This document shows, piece by piece, positions 1-5,376 of a stretch of 5,418 bases of DNA. The notes under the pieces are model-generated. The model saw only the letters and a program-made list of their open reading frames with translations, did no database searches and had not been told where the DNA came from. Position 1 is the stretch's first letter, and every line of letters starts with the position of its first letter. Position numbers and translations under genes: made by a program. The stretch is from Bacillota bacterium (GTDB taxonomy: Bacteria; Bacillota_E; JAJZYS01; JAILZS01). Location of the stretch: positions 1-5,418 of the forward strand of contig JAKASY010000181.1 of NCBI GenBank assembly GCA_021817625.1. The letters run 5' to 3'.

Positions 1-654
1 TGCCAGCGGGACTTCCTCGAGCGCCTGCGCAGCGTCACCGCTGAGCTGGGCATCATGCTGGTGTTCGACGAGCTGCTCACCGGCGCCCGGCGCCCAGGGG
101 GCACGGTCGCTCGCGAGCTGGGCGCAGTCGACGCGGTCATGTTGGGCAAGGCCATCGCCAACGGCATGCCGGTGGCGGCCCTCGCGGCCAGGCCGGAATG
201 GTTCGAGGTCGCCCTGCCTGGCGGCCCGAGCGCGTTCGTCGGCACCTTCAACGGCCACGCCCTCGGCCTAGCCGCGGTCGTTGCGACCCTGGATCGCCTT
301 CGCGACGGCGCCGTGCAGCGCGATCTGGCCGCCGCTACCAACCGCCTGCGTCTGGCGTTTGGCGAGGCTGCGGCCCGGGTCGGCATCCCTGCCGTCCTGA
401 ACGGGGGTGGCGGCCACTTCCAATGGTACTTCGGACGCACGTCGGTTGACCGCTACCGCAACCTGTGGGATCTCGACGCTGGCGCGGGCCGCGCCTTCGC
501 CGAGGCGCTTGGCGAGGACGGTTTTTTCACGGCGCCCGGGGTGGCGGCGCACCAGGCGATTTCCTTTGCCCACCTGACCGGCGAGGTAGACCGCCTGTGC
601 GCCGCGTTCGGGCCAGCATTGGAACGCGCGGCCCGGGCCTGGGATGGGCGCTAG
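1..654 (+). CDS. Class III PLP-dependent aminotransferase, glutamate-1-semialdehyde 2,1-aminomutase-like (C-terminal part, 5' end outside window)
   Basis: The reading frame is open from base 1 and ends at TAG 652-654, giving 217 residues of a protein family that is usually about 420-450 residues long, so the N-terminal half lies upstream of the window. Seen in the fragment (residue 1 = first codon): VFDE at 21-24, where D23 matches the aspartate that contacts the PLP pyridine nitrogen; GKAIANGMP at 49-57, where K50 is the Schiff-base lysine; GTFNGHAL from 81, matching the GT(Y/F)SGNPL phosphate-contact region; and a C-terminal SFAHLTGEVDRL resembling the SxAHT segment of the family. The likely role is transamination or amino-group shift on a small amino compound in the cytoplasm. 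The true substrate cannot be read from sequence. A heme-pathway HemL role is less likely, given the hydrolase neighbours and the motif deviations (ANG instead of GGG after the lysine). Its stop overlaps the next gene, implying one transcript and translational coupling. Confidence 0.88.
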   Translation, partial: CQRDFLERLRSVTAELGIMLVFDELLTGARRPGGTVARELGAVDAVMLGKAIANGMPVAALAARPEWFEVALPGGPSAFVGTFNGHALGLAAVVATLDRLRDGAVQRDLAAATNRLRLAFGEAAARVGIPAVLNGGGGHFQWYFGRTSVDRYRNLWDLDAGAGRAFAEALGEDGFFTAPGVAAHQAISFAHLTGEVDRLCAAFGPALERAARAWDGR

Positions 655-1807
655 CGTGGCCCGTATCACACCCGCCCGCTACAAGGAGCGTCGCGACAGG
701 CTTCAGGCGCTGTTGGCGGAAGTCGGTGTCGCGGGCATGCTCGTGGCGCAGGCGGACACGGTCTACTATCTGACGGGTTTTTTCCACTACCCCTCTGAGC
801 GGCCGATCCTCCTGTGGCTGCCCACGAAAGGCGAGCCCACCGCCGTGGTGCCTTTGCTGGAGAGCGACCACGCCCACGGGATCATCGACGACACGGTCGT
901 GTACGAGGAGTTTCCCGGCCGACCCGGCGCCTGGGACACCGCGCTCGACGCGCTAGGCGAGCGGGGGCTCGGTTCCGGTCCCGTAGGATACGAGGGATCG
1001 CTGGGCGCGATCACCTACGAGCATCTACGCCAGCGCGCCGGGGCGCCCCTCGTCGAATGCGGCGGCCTCACCACGCGGCTACGCATGGTGAAGGACCCGG
1101 ACGAGATTGCGCTTATGCGGAAGGCTGGCGCCTACAGCGCCCAGATGGTGGCGGAAGGGCTCCGCTTCATTGCTCGGAAGGGTCCAGACGTACGGGAGGC
1201 CGAGGTCGTCGAGCACGTGACCCAGCATGCCCTCGGCCTCATCTCCCAGGACGACGACCTTGTGTTTGTCGGCAGCCTGGGCGGTGGTCTTGTCTGCTTC
1301 GGCGATCACAGTGCGCTACCCCACGCGCTCCCTTCGCTGCGCCGCCTCGGAGACGCGTCGGTCGTCCTGCTCAGTCTCGGCTGCATGGTGGGGGGCTACG
1401 CAGCCGAGTGCGAGCGCACGTTCTTCCTGCGCGAGCCGACCGACGAAGAGCGCCGCGTGCATGGGGCCGTCCAGGTGGCGCAGGAGGCGGGCTTCCGCAA
1501 CCTCCTGGCGGGAGCCCCCTGTGAGGAGGCGGACCGGGCGGCGCGCCAGGTGCTCGAGGCCCAGGGCTACGGCGAGTATGTTCGCCACCGCCTCGGCCAC
1601 GGCATGGGCCTACGGTTCCACGAACCGCCCTGGGTGGCCCCGGGCGACACGACGCTTCTCGCCGTCGGCACGGTGGTGTCGTGCGAGCCGGGTCTGTACC
1701 TCCCTGGCCGGTTCGGCGTGCGCCTCGCCGACACCGTCCTGGTGGGCGACAGCGGACCGGAACGCCTCACCCTGTACCCTCCCGGATGGTCTGCGGAGGT
1801 ACGGTGA
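644..1807 (+). CDS. M24-family (creatinase / Xaa-Pro peptidase fold) hydrolase with altered metal-ligand set
   Basis: 387 residues, a normal length for two-domain M24 proteins. Residues about 10-140 form a creatinase N-terminal domain (…DTVYYLTGFFHYPSERP). Residues about 150-370 form the pita-bread catalytic domain, opening with RMVKDPDEIALMRKAG. Conserved family features are present: H227 in HSALPH, HRLGHGMGL with H319, HE at 326-327, and CEPGLY with E348. Three canonical metal-ligand positions are changed: the first Asp is S244 (LLSLG), the second is E255 (GYAAECERT) and the last Glu is A362 (VRLADTV). Known relatives include metal-dependent Xaa-Pro peptidases and metal-free creatinase. The altered ligands favour a non-peptidase or divergent hydrolase here (inference). 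The start is ATG 644, overlapping the upstream stop by 11 bp; GTG 656 is an alternative, and neither has a clear ribosome binding site, so coupled translation is likely. The stop TGA 1805-1807 overlaps the next start. Confidence 0.87.
   Translation: MGASVARITPARYKERRDRLQALLAEVGVAGMLVAQADTVYYLTGFFHYPSERPILLWLPTKGEPTAVVPLLESDHAHGIIDDTVVYEEFPGRPGAWDTALDALGERGLGSGPVGYEGSLGAITYEHLRQRAGAPLVECGGLTTRLRMVKDPDEIALMRKAGAYSAQMVAEGLRFIARKGPDVREAEVVEHVTQHALGLISQDDDLVFVGSLGGGLVCFGDHSALPHALPSLRRLGDASVVLLSLGCMVGGYAAECERTFFLREPTDEERRVHGAVQVAQEAGFRNLLAGAPCEEADRAARQVLEAQGYGEYVRHRLGHGMGLRFHEPPWVAPGDTTLLAVGTVVSCEPGLYLPGRFGVRLADTVLVGDSGPERLTLYPPGWSAEVR
1795..1800 (+). promoter_or_regulatory. Ribosome binding site for the alpha/beta-hydrolase gene
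   Basis: GGAGGT sits inside the last codons of the M24 gene and 3 nt before GTG 1804. It favours GTG 1804 over ATG 1786, which lies upstream of it. The spacing is shorter than the usual 5-9 nt, so re-initiation after the overlapping stop codon may also contribute. Confidence 0.5.
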
Positions 1808-2628
1808 GCATCACCCGGCCACGCGAGCAGATCCTTCGCCTTAGCGATTTCGCCACGCGCGTCGTGTCTCAGGGCGACGGCGCCAACGTGCTTTTGATCG
1901 GCGGCGCCGGTGCCACGGCCGCCTCGTGGCAGGGCGTGTCCCTTCTCCTGCGCCGGAGTCTTACGGTGTGGACGTACGACCAGCGCGGCGTGGGTGCGGC
2001 GTTTAACGCTCCGGGGGCGGTCGACGTCGCCGCCCTGGCCACCGACGCCGTACGCCTGATCGACACGCTTGGTCTCGCGCGCGTGCATCTGGTGGGCCAC
2101 TCCACGGGGGCGCGCACGGCGATCGCCGTCGCCCACGCCCGGCCTGGGCGCGTGCGGTCGATCACGGGTCTATGCGCGTGGGGGTGGGCCGACGGGTTAC
2201 TGGAACATCGCTTCGCCCTTGTGCGGGACCTACTCTGCCACCTTCCGTTCGACTCCGCGCGAAAGGCCATCGGATTCTTCCTGGCCTCGCGTCCCTGGCA
2301 GGCCGACGAGGAGCGGTTCGCCCGGCTTCTGTCCAGCTTGGGGCGGGATGGCGACGACCCCGCCTGGCAGGGCCTCGTCCGTCACCTTCTGGCGCCGACC
2401 GACGGCGATCCGGAGCGCGGGGCGCTACCGGCTGTGCCGACGCTCTTGCTGGGAGCGCGAGCCGACCGCATGATCCCGCCCGAGTATGCGTGCGAGCTAG
2501 CCGATTCCTGGCCGGGTGCGCACTTCGCCCTCGTGGGCGCGGACACGGCCGGCCACCTGGTCCATGTGGAGGAGCCGGCCCCAATGGCGCGGGCGATCGC
2601 GGACTTCCTGTCCAGCCTCGACGCCTGA
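1804..2628 (+). CDS. Alpha/beta-hydrolase fold protein
   Basis: 274 residues, the usual size of a single-domain alpha/beta-hydrolase. A full catalytic triad is visible: nucleophile S100 in the elbow GHSTG (98-102), acid D221 in GARADRMIPP, and base H251 in AGHLVHVEEP. The glycine-rich GGAGA at 33-37 is in the place of the HGxxG oxyanion loop, and YDQRGVG at 58-64 is the typical strand/turn. The region between about 128 and 205 forms a cap. It probably hydrolyses an ester, amide or enol-lactone bond of a small cytoplasmic metabolite; the substrate is unknown. I chose GTG 1804 because it overlaps the upstream stop as GTGA and GGAGGT lies just before it at 1795-1800. That spacing is short (3 nt). 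The in-frame ATG 1786 would add six residues but has no ribosome binding site. It belongs to the same operon as the two genes before it. There is no signal peptide. Confidence 0.88.
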   Translation: MSITRPREQILRLSDFATRVVSQGDGANVLLIGGAGATAASWQGVSLLLRRSLTVWTYDQRGVGAAFNAPGAVDVAALATDAVRLIDTLGLARVHLVGHSTGARTAIAVAHARPGRVRSITGLCAWGWADGLLEHRFALVRDLLCHLPFDSARKAIGFFLASRPWQADEERFARLLSSLGRDGDDPAWQGLVRHLLAPTDGDPERGALPAVPTLLLGARADRMIPPEYACELADSWPGAHFALVGADTAGHLVHVEEPAPMARAIADFLSSLDA

Positions 2629-2722
2629 CACATTCCTCTCGGGTGACGCTGGCCATAACCGCGCAGAACTTCAACCGCCTGGCCGGGGCAGGCAGGACAA
2701 CCGCTCTACACCGCAATCTTTC
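2629..2722. other. Intergenic stretch after the operon; no gene seen
   Basis: The region between the hydrolase stop and the putative left end of the ISL3 element has no supported coding frame. A short imperfect hairpin (GCCTG 2677-2681 with CAGGC 2689-2693) is present but has no T-run, so I do not call a terminator. Confidence 0.5.
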
Positions 2723-2850
2723 GGGTCCTCTGCTCGAAGTATGGGTGGCTTGAGGGCGTAGTCCCGGTCCACGCTTGGGTTCGCGCCAGGCCACGGAAGA
2801 CTGCAGTTCGTGCCGATTGTGGAGGGGCACGACAAGGCGCGCTCGACCCC

Positions 2851-2867
2851 CGCCTGGCACCCAGGTG
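2851..2867 (+). repeat. Small inverted repeat upstream of the ISL3 transposase
   Basis: CCTGG (2853-2857) pairs with CCAGG (2861-2865) across a CAC loop, extended by a G-T and a C-G pair. It lies about 70 bp before the transposase start. It could form a hairpin in read-through RNA. The evidence is only the pairing itself. Confidence 0.3.
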
Positions 2868-2894
2868 GTTGACCGTAACGTCTGCTTCTCGCAC

Positions 2895-2920
2895 CGTTCT
2901 GGCTGACAAGGTCAAGAACG
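2895..2920 (+). promoter_or_regulatory. Hairpin directly before the ISL3 transposase ribosome binding site
   Basis: CGTTCT (2895-2900) pairs perfectly with AGAACG (2915-2920), and TGAC (2904-2907) pairs with GTCA (2911-2914) around an AAG loop, leaving a GGC bulge at 2901-2903. That gives ten base pairs ending 3 nt before GGGAGGA (2924-2930). Several insertion sequences carry leader structures that limit transposase translation from outside transcripts. That role here is inference, because this stem abuts the ribosome binding site rather than covering it. Confidence 0.45.
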
Positions 2921-2936
2921 AAAGGGAGGAGCGGCC

Positions 2937-3137
2937 GTGCAGTCTGTCCGTATCTGGGCACGCCTGCTTGGGATCGAGCGCGCTGTCATTGAGGATGTCG
3001 AGTTTGACGACGACACGCAAGCCCTGGTGGTCGGTGTCCGGCCGCGCAAGAAGGCCAAGAACCGCTGCGGGCGCTGCGGCCGGCGCTCTCCGCTCTATGA
3101 CCACGGCAGCGCGTCCTCGCGAACCAATACCTATTGA
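2937..3137 (+). pseudogene. ISL3-family transposase, N-terminal fragment only
   Basis: The frame starts at GTG 2937 behind a strong ribosome binding site (GGGAGGA 2924-2930, 6-nt spacer). It encodes 66 residues, of which about the first 57 look like the N-terminus of ISL3 transposases: an IWARLLGIERAVIEDVEF segment, then a basic KKAKNRCGRCGRRSPLYDHG zinc-finger start with a CxxC pair at about 44-47. Full ISL3 transposases are about 400 residues with a second cysteine pair and a DDE catalytic domain; all of that is absent. After YDHG the residues (SASSRTNTY) no longer resemble the family and the frame ends at TGA 3135-3137, inside the foreign AT-rich block. The product would be inactive as a transposase. 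It could still bind DNA weakly if made, but this is speculation. Confidence 0.75.
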
Positions 3138-3146
3138 TTGCGTATT

Positions 3147-3170
3147 TTGGAGCGCTTGGACCCAGGATAC
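3147..3170 (+). repeat. Imperfect 24-bp direct repeat, copy 1
   Basis: It matches 3248-3271 at 20 of 24 bases (core TTGGAGCG, TTGG, CC, GATAC, with four substitutions and no gaps). The offset is 101 bp and both copies lie inside the AT-richer block. Confidence 0.55.
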
Positions 3171-3247
3171 GAGAAATGCATCTGTGGTTGTTGATCACGG
3201 TGTAAGTGGTCGGACCCAGAGTGATCCATACCCATATGTTGTTGGAG

Positions 3248-3271
3248 TTGGAGCGATTGGTCCTATGATAC
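3248..3271 (+). repeat. Imperfect 24-bp direct repeat, copy 2
   Basis: This is the second copy of the repeat at 3147-3170. It directly follows a GTTGGA doublet (GTTGGAGTTGGA, 3241-3252), so this part of the block is locally repetitive. Confidence 0.55.
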
Positions 3272-3379
3272 AACGGTATGAAGGTGAGATCAAGGCATTA
3301 CATGGACACGAAACAGTCAATGGGACACCGCATCCTCAATCATGCGCGATTAGAATAGGAATGCAACAAAGACCTGTAG

Positions 3380-3400
3380 CCGTGCAGCCATCATGCACGG
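3380..3400. repeat. Perfect 7-bp stem hairpin at the edge of the IS256 remnant
   Basis: CCGTGCA (3380-3386) and TGCACGG (3394-3400) are perfect inverted repeats around a 7-nt loop. The hairpin lies where the AT-rich block meets the IS256 remnant. No T-run follows on either strand, so it is not a classical terminator. Confidence 0.5.
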
Positions 3401-4235
3401 TGGTAGGACACGACACAGCTGGTTAAGGGTCTATGCGGCTGCCGCTTTGTCGGCAAACCACCGCTCTAAGGTGGCGTCCAACTCGCGCATCTGATCCGCA
3501 GTCGCGAAGCGGGTGTACGCCTCCTCGGCCTTCTCTAGCCCCTTCGCCACCCAGCGCATCACCATGTTCTTGTTGCGTGCCGCCACGTTCGTATGCCAGA
3601 ACGTGACCCAGTGTGCCAGCCGGCCGCACTGGGAGAACGTGCTCTCGATCACGTTGCTCGTCCCCAGAAGCCGCGCCATCTCGGGCCCAAGCCCCAGAGC
3701 GTTCAACGCCAGTGTCTCGTCCATCCCCTCACGTACGCTGCCTGCCGCCTCTTTGTAGCCAAGGCGCTCCAGCTTCGCCGCCAGGGTCGTCATCTGCTGA
3801 CGGCCTTTCGCCACTGGCGCCGTCCACGCCCGCCACAGGCTGTCGTGCGCCCACTTGTGCAAGACTTGGGCAGATTATCCTGGGCGTGTGTGGCTTTGCG
3901 CGAACGGCATCGAGCAATGACCACTCGCCCGTGAACATCTCCGTCAGCGGCGACGACAGCGCCTTGCCGCCATCTATGACCGCCACCATCCCGTTCATTC
4001 CCGGCTCGAACCCACGCGCCTGAAGGTCCGCCAAGAGCTGACGACACAACACGGCGTCCTCGGCGTCCCCCGCCACCAGCCCGAGCACCTTCTTGTACCC
4101 CCGCTCACCCACCCCGCCCACGCACACCGCGCGTTGCCCTCCAGGCTCCACCCCATCCATGAACACCACCGGGTAGCGCCCGCTGATCGACCGCGTCTTG
4201 AACTCTTCCACCACGCCTGCCGTCGCCCGGGGCTA
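3401..4235 (-). mobile_element. IS256-family insertion sequence, degraded and truncated
   Basis: The element carries the last two thirds of an IS256-type (Mutator-like) transposase on the minus strand and a short stretch beyond its stop. The sequence from about 3401 to 3426 (GGTAGGACACGACACAGC and following) has the position expected of the terminal repeat next to the transposase stop, but no partner is found beyond 4235, so the boundary is tentative. The other edge is set by loss of homology and an in-frame TAG at 4233-4235. The left third of the gene and one terminal repeat are missing. Confidence 0.65.
3431..4232 (-). pseudogene. IS256-family transposase, N-terminally truncated with two frame breaks
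   Basis: Read on the minus strand, three frames must be joined. Frame one (4232 to about 3924) has VVEEFKTRSISGRYPVVFMDGV and then VIDGGKAL. Frame two (about 3924 to 3865) has VIARCRSRKATHAQDNLPK, the degraded QRCxxHKxRN region. Frame three (about 3865 to TAG 3431) has HKWAHDSLWRAW…VREGMDETLAL…TSNVIEST…NMVMRWVAKGLEKAEE. The DDE residues remain: D at 4155-4157, D at 3972-3974 and E at 3644-3646. Each break fits the loss of one base (or gain of two). About 130-150 N-terminal residues, including the DNA-binding part, are absent compared with the usual length of about 400. In the middle motif, the histidine and RN of the family are replaced (SRKATH). No slippery heptamer is seen at either break, so decay is more likely than programmed frameshifting. 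The product is non-functional. Confidence 0.8.
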
Positions 4236-4262
4236 CAAAATCAACAATCCCTGGGTATCCGT

Positions 4263-4281
4263 CGGCCCGCGAAGCGGTCCG
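4263..4281. repeat. GC-rich hairpin downstream of the RpiR gene
   Basis: CGG-c-CCGC (4263-4270) pairs with GCGG-t-CCG (4274-4281) around a GAA loop, with one internal C/T mismatch. On the minus strand it follows the RpiR gene and the short open frame, and could slow or stop transcription. No U-run follows, so a rho-independent terminator is not supported. Confidence 0.35.
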
Positions 4282-4300
4282 GGCACCAGGCTAGCCTCAG

Positions 4301-4465
4301 TCACACGTACACGGCCGAAGGCCCTTGAGCGGCGTCGGCGTGCTCCATCCAGAACGCTTTCGACAGGCTGTCCTTACGGGCGAAGAGGTCGTCGAAGGAG
4401 ACCGCACGCGGCGTGCGAGGTCCGCGCACGTCCGTGGCATCCAAGGCGGGGTCGACAGGACGTCC
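4301..4465 (-). pseudogene. Short minus-strand open frame, possible gene remnant or small hypothetical protein
   Basis: The frame is open for 54 codons, from just after TAA 4466-4468 to TGA 4301-4303, and lies 19 bp beyond the RpiR stop on the same strand. Codon third positions are mostly G or C, as in the host genes, and the translation (…AVSFDDLFARKDSLSKAFW…) is mixed rather than low-complexity. The only candidate starts are TTG 4444 and GTG 4429, and neither has a ribosome binding site. I do not recognise it. It may be the 3' tail of a gene lost by deletion, or chance in GC-rich DNA. Confidence 0.25.
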
Positions 4466-4484
4466 TTAGCCACGCCGGCCCCGT

Positions 4485-5363
4485 TTAAGGGCGGCCGCGG
4501 GGGCCCTGGGGAGGCCGCCGCAGGACGCCGCGCTCGGCCAAGGATCGGTCAACGCGCGCCAGGTTCGCCTCGACCCGTGGTGCCTCCCGCTCGTGCAGTA
4601 GGCGGGCTAGCGCCATCGTGAGCGTGACGAGGGCGACGCTCGAGCTGAAGTGCACCCCGGACACGGTCGGGAGCTTCAGGGTGAGCACGACGCCCGGCAG
4701 GGCAGGGCCCTTGCGGTCCGTGACGACCACCGTGCGCGCCACCTTGGCCGCCTCCGCTAGGTCGTCGATCGTGGTCTGGGCGTATCGGGGGAAGCTCAGG
4801 CCGATGACCAGGTCGGTCGGGCGTAGCGAGGGGATGGCCGTGAGCGAGCGCACCGAGCCCGCCTCCATGAAGGCCACGTTGCCGAGGATGAGGTCGAGGT
4901 GCAGGGCCAGGTGTTGGCTGATCGGCACGGTCGTCAAGGCGGCGATCACCCACGTGCGCTCGGCCCCCGCCAGGAGCTCCGCCAGGGCCGACGCCTCGTA
5001 CCCGACGGCTGCCTCCAGTTGGTCGAGGTTGGCCTTCTCCTGCTCCACGATCCGACCCAGCGTGGTGTTACCGCTGGCGGCGCCGTCACCGCGCGCCAGC
5101 TTCCACACGAGCTCGCTCGGCGGCAGGCACGTGCGCACGCGCGCCTGCAGCTCCGAGAAGCCGCTGTAGCCTGCGCGCTGCAGCGCTCGCACGACGGTAG
5201 CGGGGCTTGCGCCGGAGCTCGCTGCAACGTCACCCACGGTGTTCCAGGCCACCTCCGGAAGGTGCGCCGCCACCCAGACGGCGACGCGCGCGACCTTGGC
5301 CGCGCGAGTGCGCGCGCCCAGGGCGTCGAAGTCGGTGCGAATGGCGTCGAGCCCGACGGCCAT
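4485..5363 (-). CDS. RpiR-family transcriptional regulator (HTH + SIS domains)
   Basis: 292 residues, the typical length for this family. The N-terminal HTH_6 domain covers about residues 1-78, with the recognition region TVGDVAASSGASPATVVRALQRAG (42-65) followed by YSGFSELQ, a hallmark of RpiR proteins. The SIS (sugar isomerase) ligand domain covers about 130-258 and includes GLSFPRYAQTTIDDLAEAAK (188-207) and VVVTD (212-216), the usual phosphosugar-sensing loop region. The tail after 275 is rich in Arg and Pro. Family members bind palindromic operators and respond to a phosphorylated sugar or other small metabolite. The start ATG 5361-5363 was chosen over upstream in-frame codons because GGGAGG (5376-5371) sits 7 nt before it. 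The gene points towards the + strand operon, with IS debris between them. It may control that operon (inference). The stop is TAA 4485-4487. Confidence 0.9.
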   Translation of the reverse strand: MAVGLDAIRTDFDALGARTRAAKVARVAVWVAAHLPEVAWNTVGDVAASSGASPATVVRALQRAGYSGFSELQARVRTCLPPSELVWKLARGDGAASGNTTLGRIVEQEKANLDQLEAAVGYEASALAELLAGAERTWVIAALTTVPISQHLALHLDLILGNVAFMEAGSVRSLTAIPSLRPTDLVIGLSFPRYAQTTIDDLAEAAKVARTVVVTDRKGPALPGVVLTLKLPTVSGVHFSSSVALVTLTMALARLLHEREAPRVEANLARVDRSLAERGVLRRPPQGPRGRP

Positions 5364-5370
5364 GACGCTG

Positions 5371-5376
5371 CCTCCC
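5371..5376 (-). promoter_or_regulatory. Ribosome binding site that fixes the RpiR start
   Basis: GGGAGG on the minus strand with a 7-nt spacer to ATG 5363. It rules out the longer frame that runs to the window edge, whose extra 18 residues have no such site. Confidence 0.75.

Larger units (their letters stand above)
2723..3108 (+). mobile_element. ISL3-family insertion sequence, left-end remnant
   Basis: This is the 5' non-coding part and first 57 codons of an ISL3-type transposase gene. Homology to the family stops after YDHG (about 3108), and no catalytic domain or right end follows. The left boundary is tentative: GGGTCCTC at 2723 lies 214 bp before the transposase start and resembles the GG-starting ends of the family, but no matching right inverted repeat survives to confirm it. 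The AT-rich block begins where the homology ends, so the rest of the element was lost by deletion or by a later insertion. Confidence 0.6.
3110..3400. other. AT-richer block of unknown origin with an unrecognised open frame
   Basis: By count, 3121-3400 is about 48% GC, while both flanks are near 70%. The block lies between the broken ISL3 transposase and the IS256 remnant and matches neither. On the + strand a frame stays open from the block's left edge (about 3115) to TAA 3424-3426, about 103 codons. It reads as PIDCVFWSAWTQDTRNAS… and later HETVNGTPHPQSCAIRIG…. It has no start codon with a ribosome binding site at the left edge and I recognise no family, so it would be an internal or C-terminal gene fragment if it is coding at all. 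The block also contains a direct repeat (3147-3170 / 3248-3271). It may be the remains of a third mobile element or of a transferred gene. Confidence 0.5.
4236..4484. other. Intergenic stretch between the IS256 remnant and the RpiR gene
   Basis: This stretch contains no recognisable gene. It does hold one short GC-rich minus-strand open frame (4301-4465) and a hairpin at 4263-4281. Composition is high-GC like the host, so this looks like original chromosome rather than mobile DNA, except perhaps near 4236-4260 (ACAAAATCAACAATCC), which is AT-richer and may mark the old insertion junction. Confidence 0.45.

Noticed and set aside
814..1524. 236-codon + strand frame inside the M24 gene
   Set aside because: Arginine-rich shifted-frame translation with no family features, while the M24 frame has clear motifs throughout.
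2677..2693. Terminator after the alpha/beta-hydrolase gene
   Set aside because: The stem has only five pairs and no T-run follows.
2162..2860. Long minus-strand open frame (232 codons) opposite the hydrolase gene and the ISL3 leader
   Set aside because: It is a shadow of GC-rich coding DNA: Arg/Pro/Ala-rich with no motif, opposite a gene with a full catalytic triad.
2869..2897. TTGACC with a following -10 as ISL3 transposase promoter
   Set aside because: The hexamer at the proper spacing (CACCGT) does not resemble a -10 box.
3121..3400. Group II intron, tRNA or CRISPR repeat in the AT-rich block
   Set aside because: There is no domain V signature, no cloverleaf and no regularly spaced repeats; the single 24-bp pair is diverged and present only twice.
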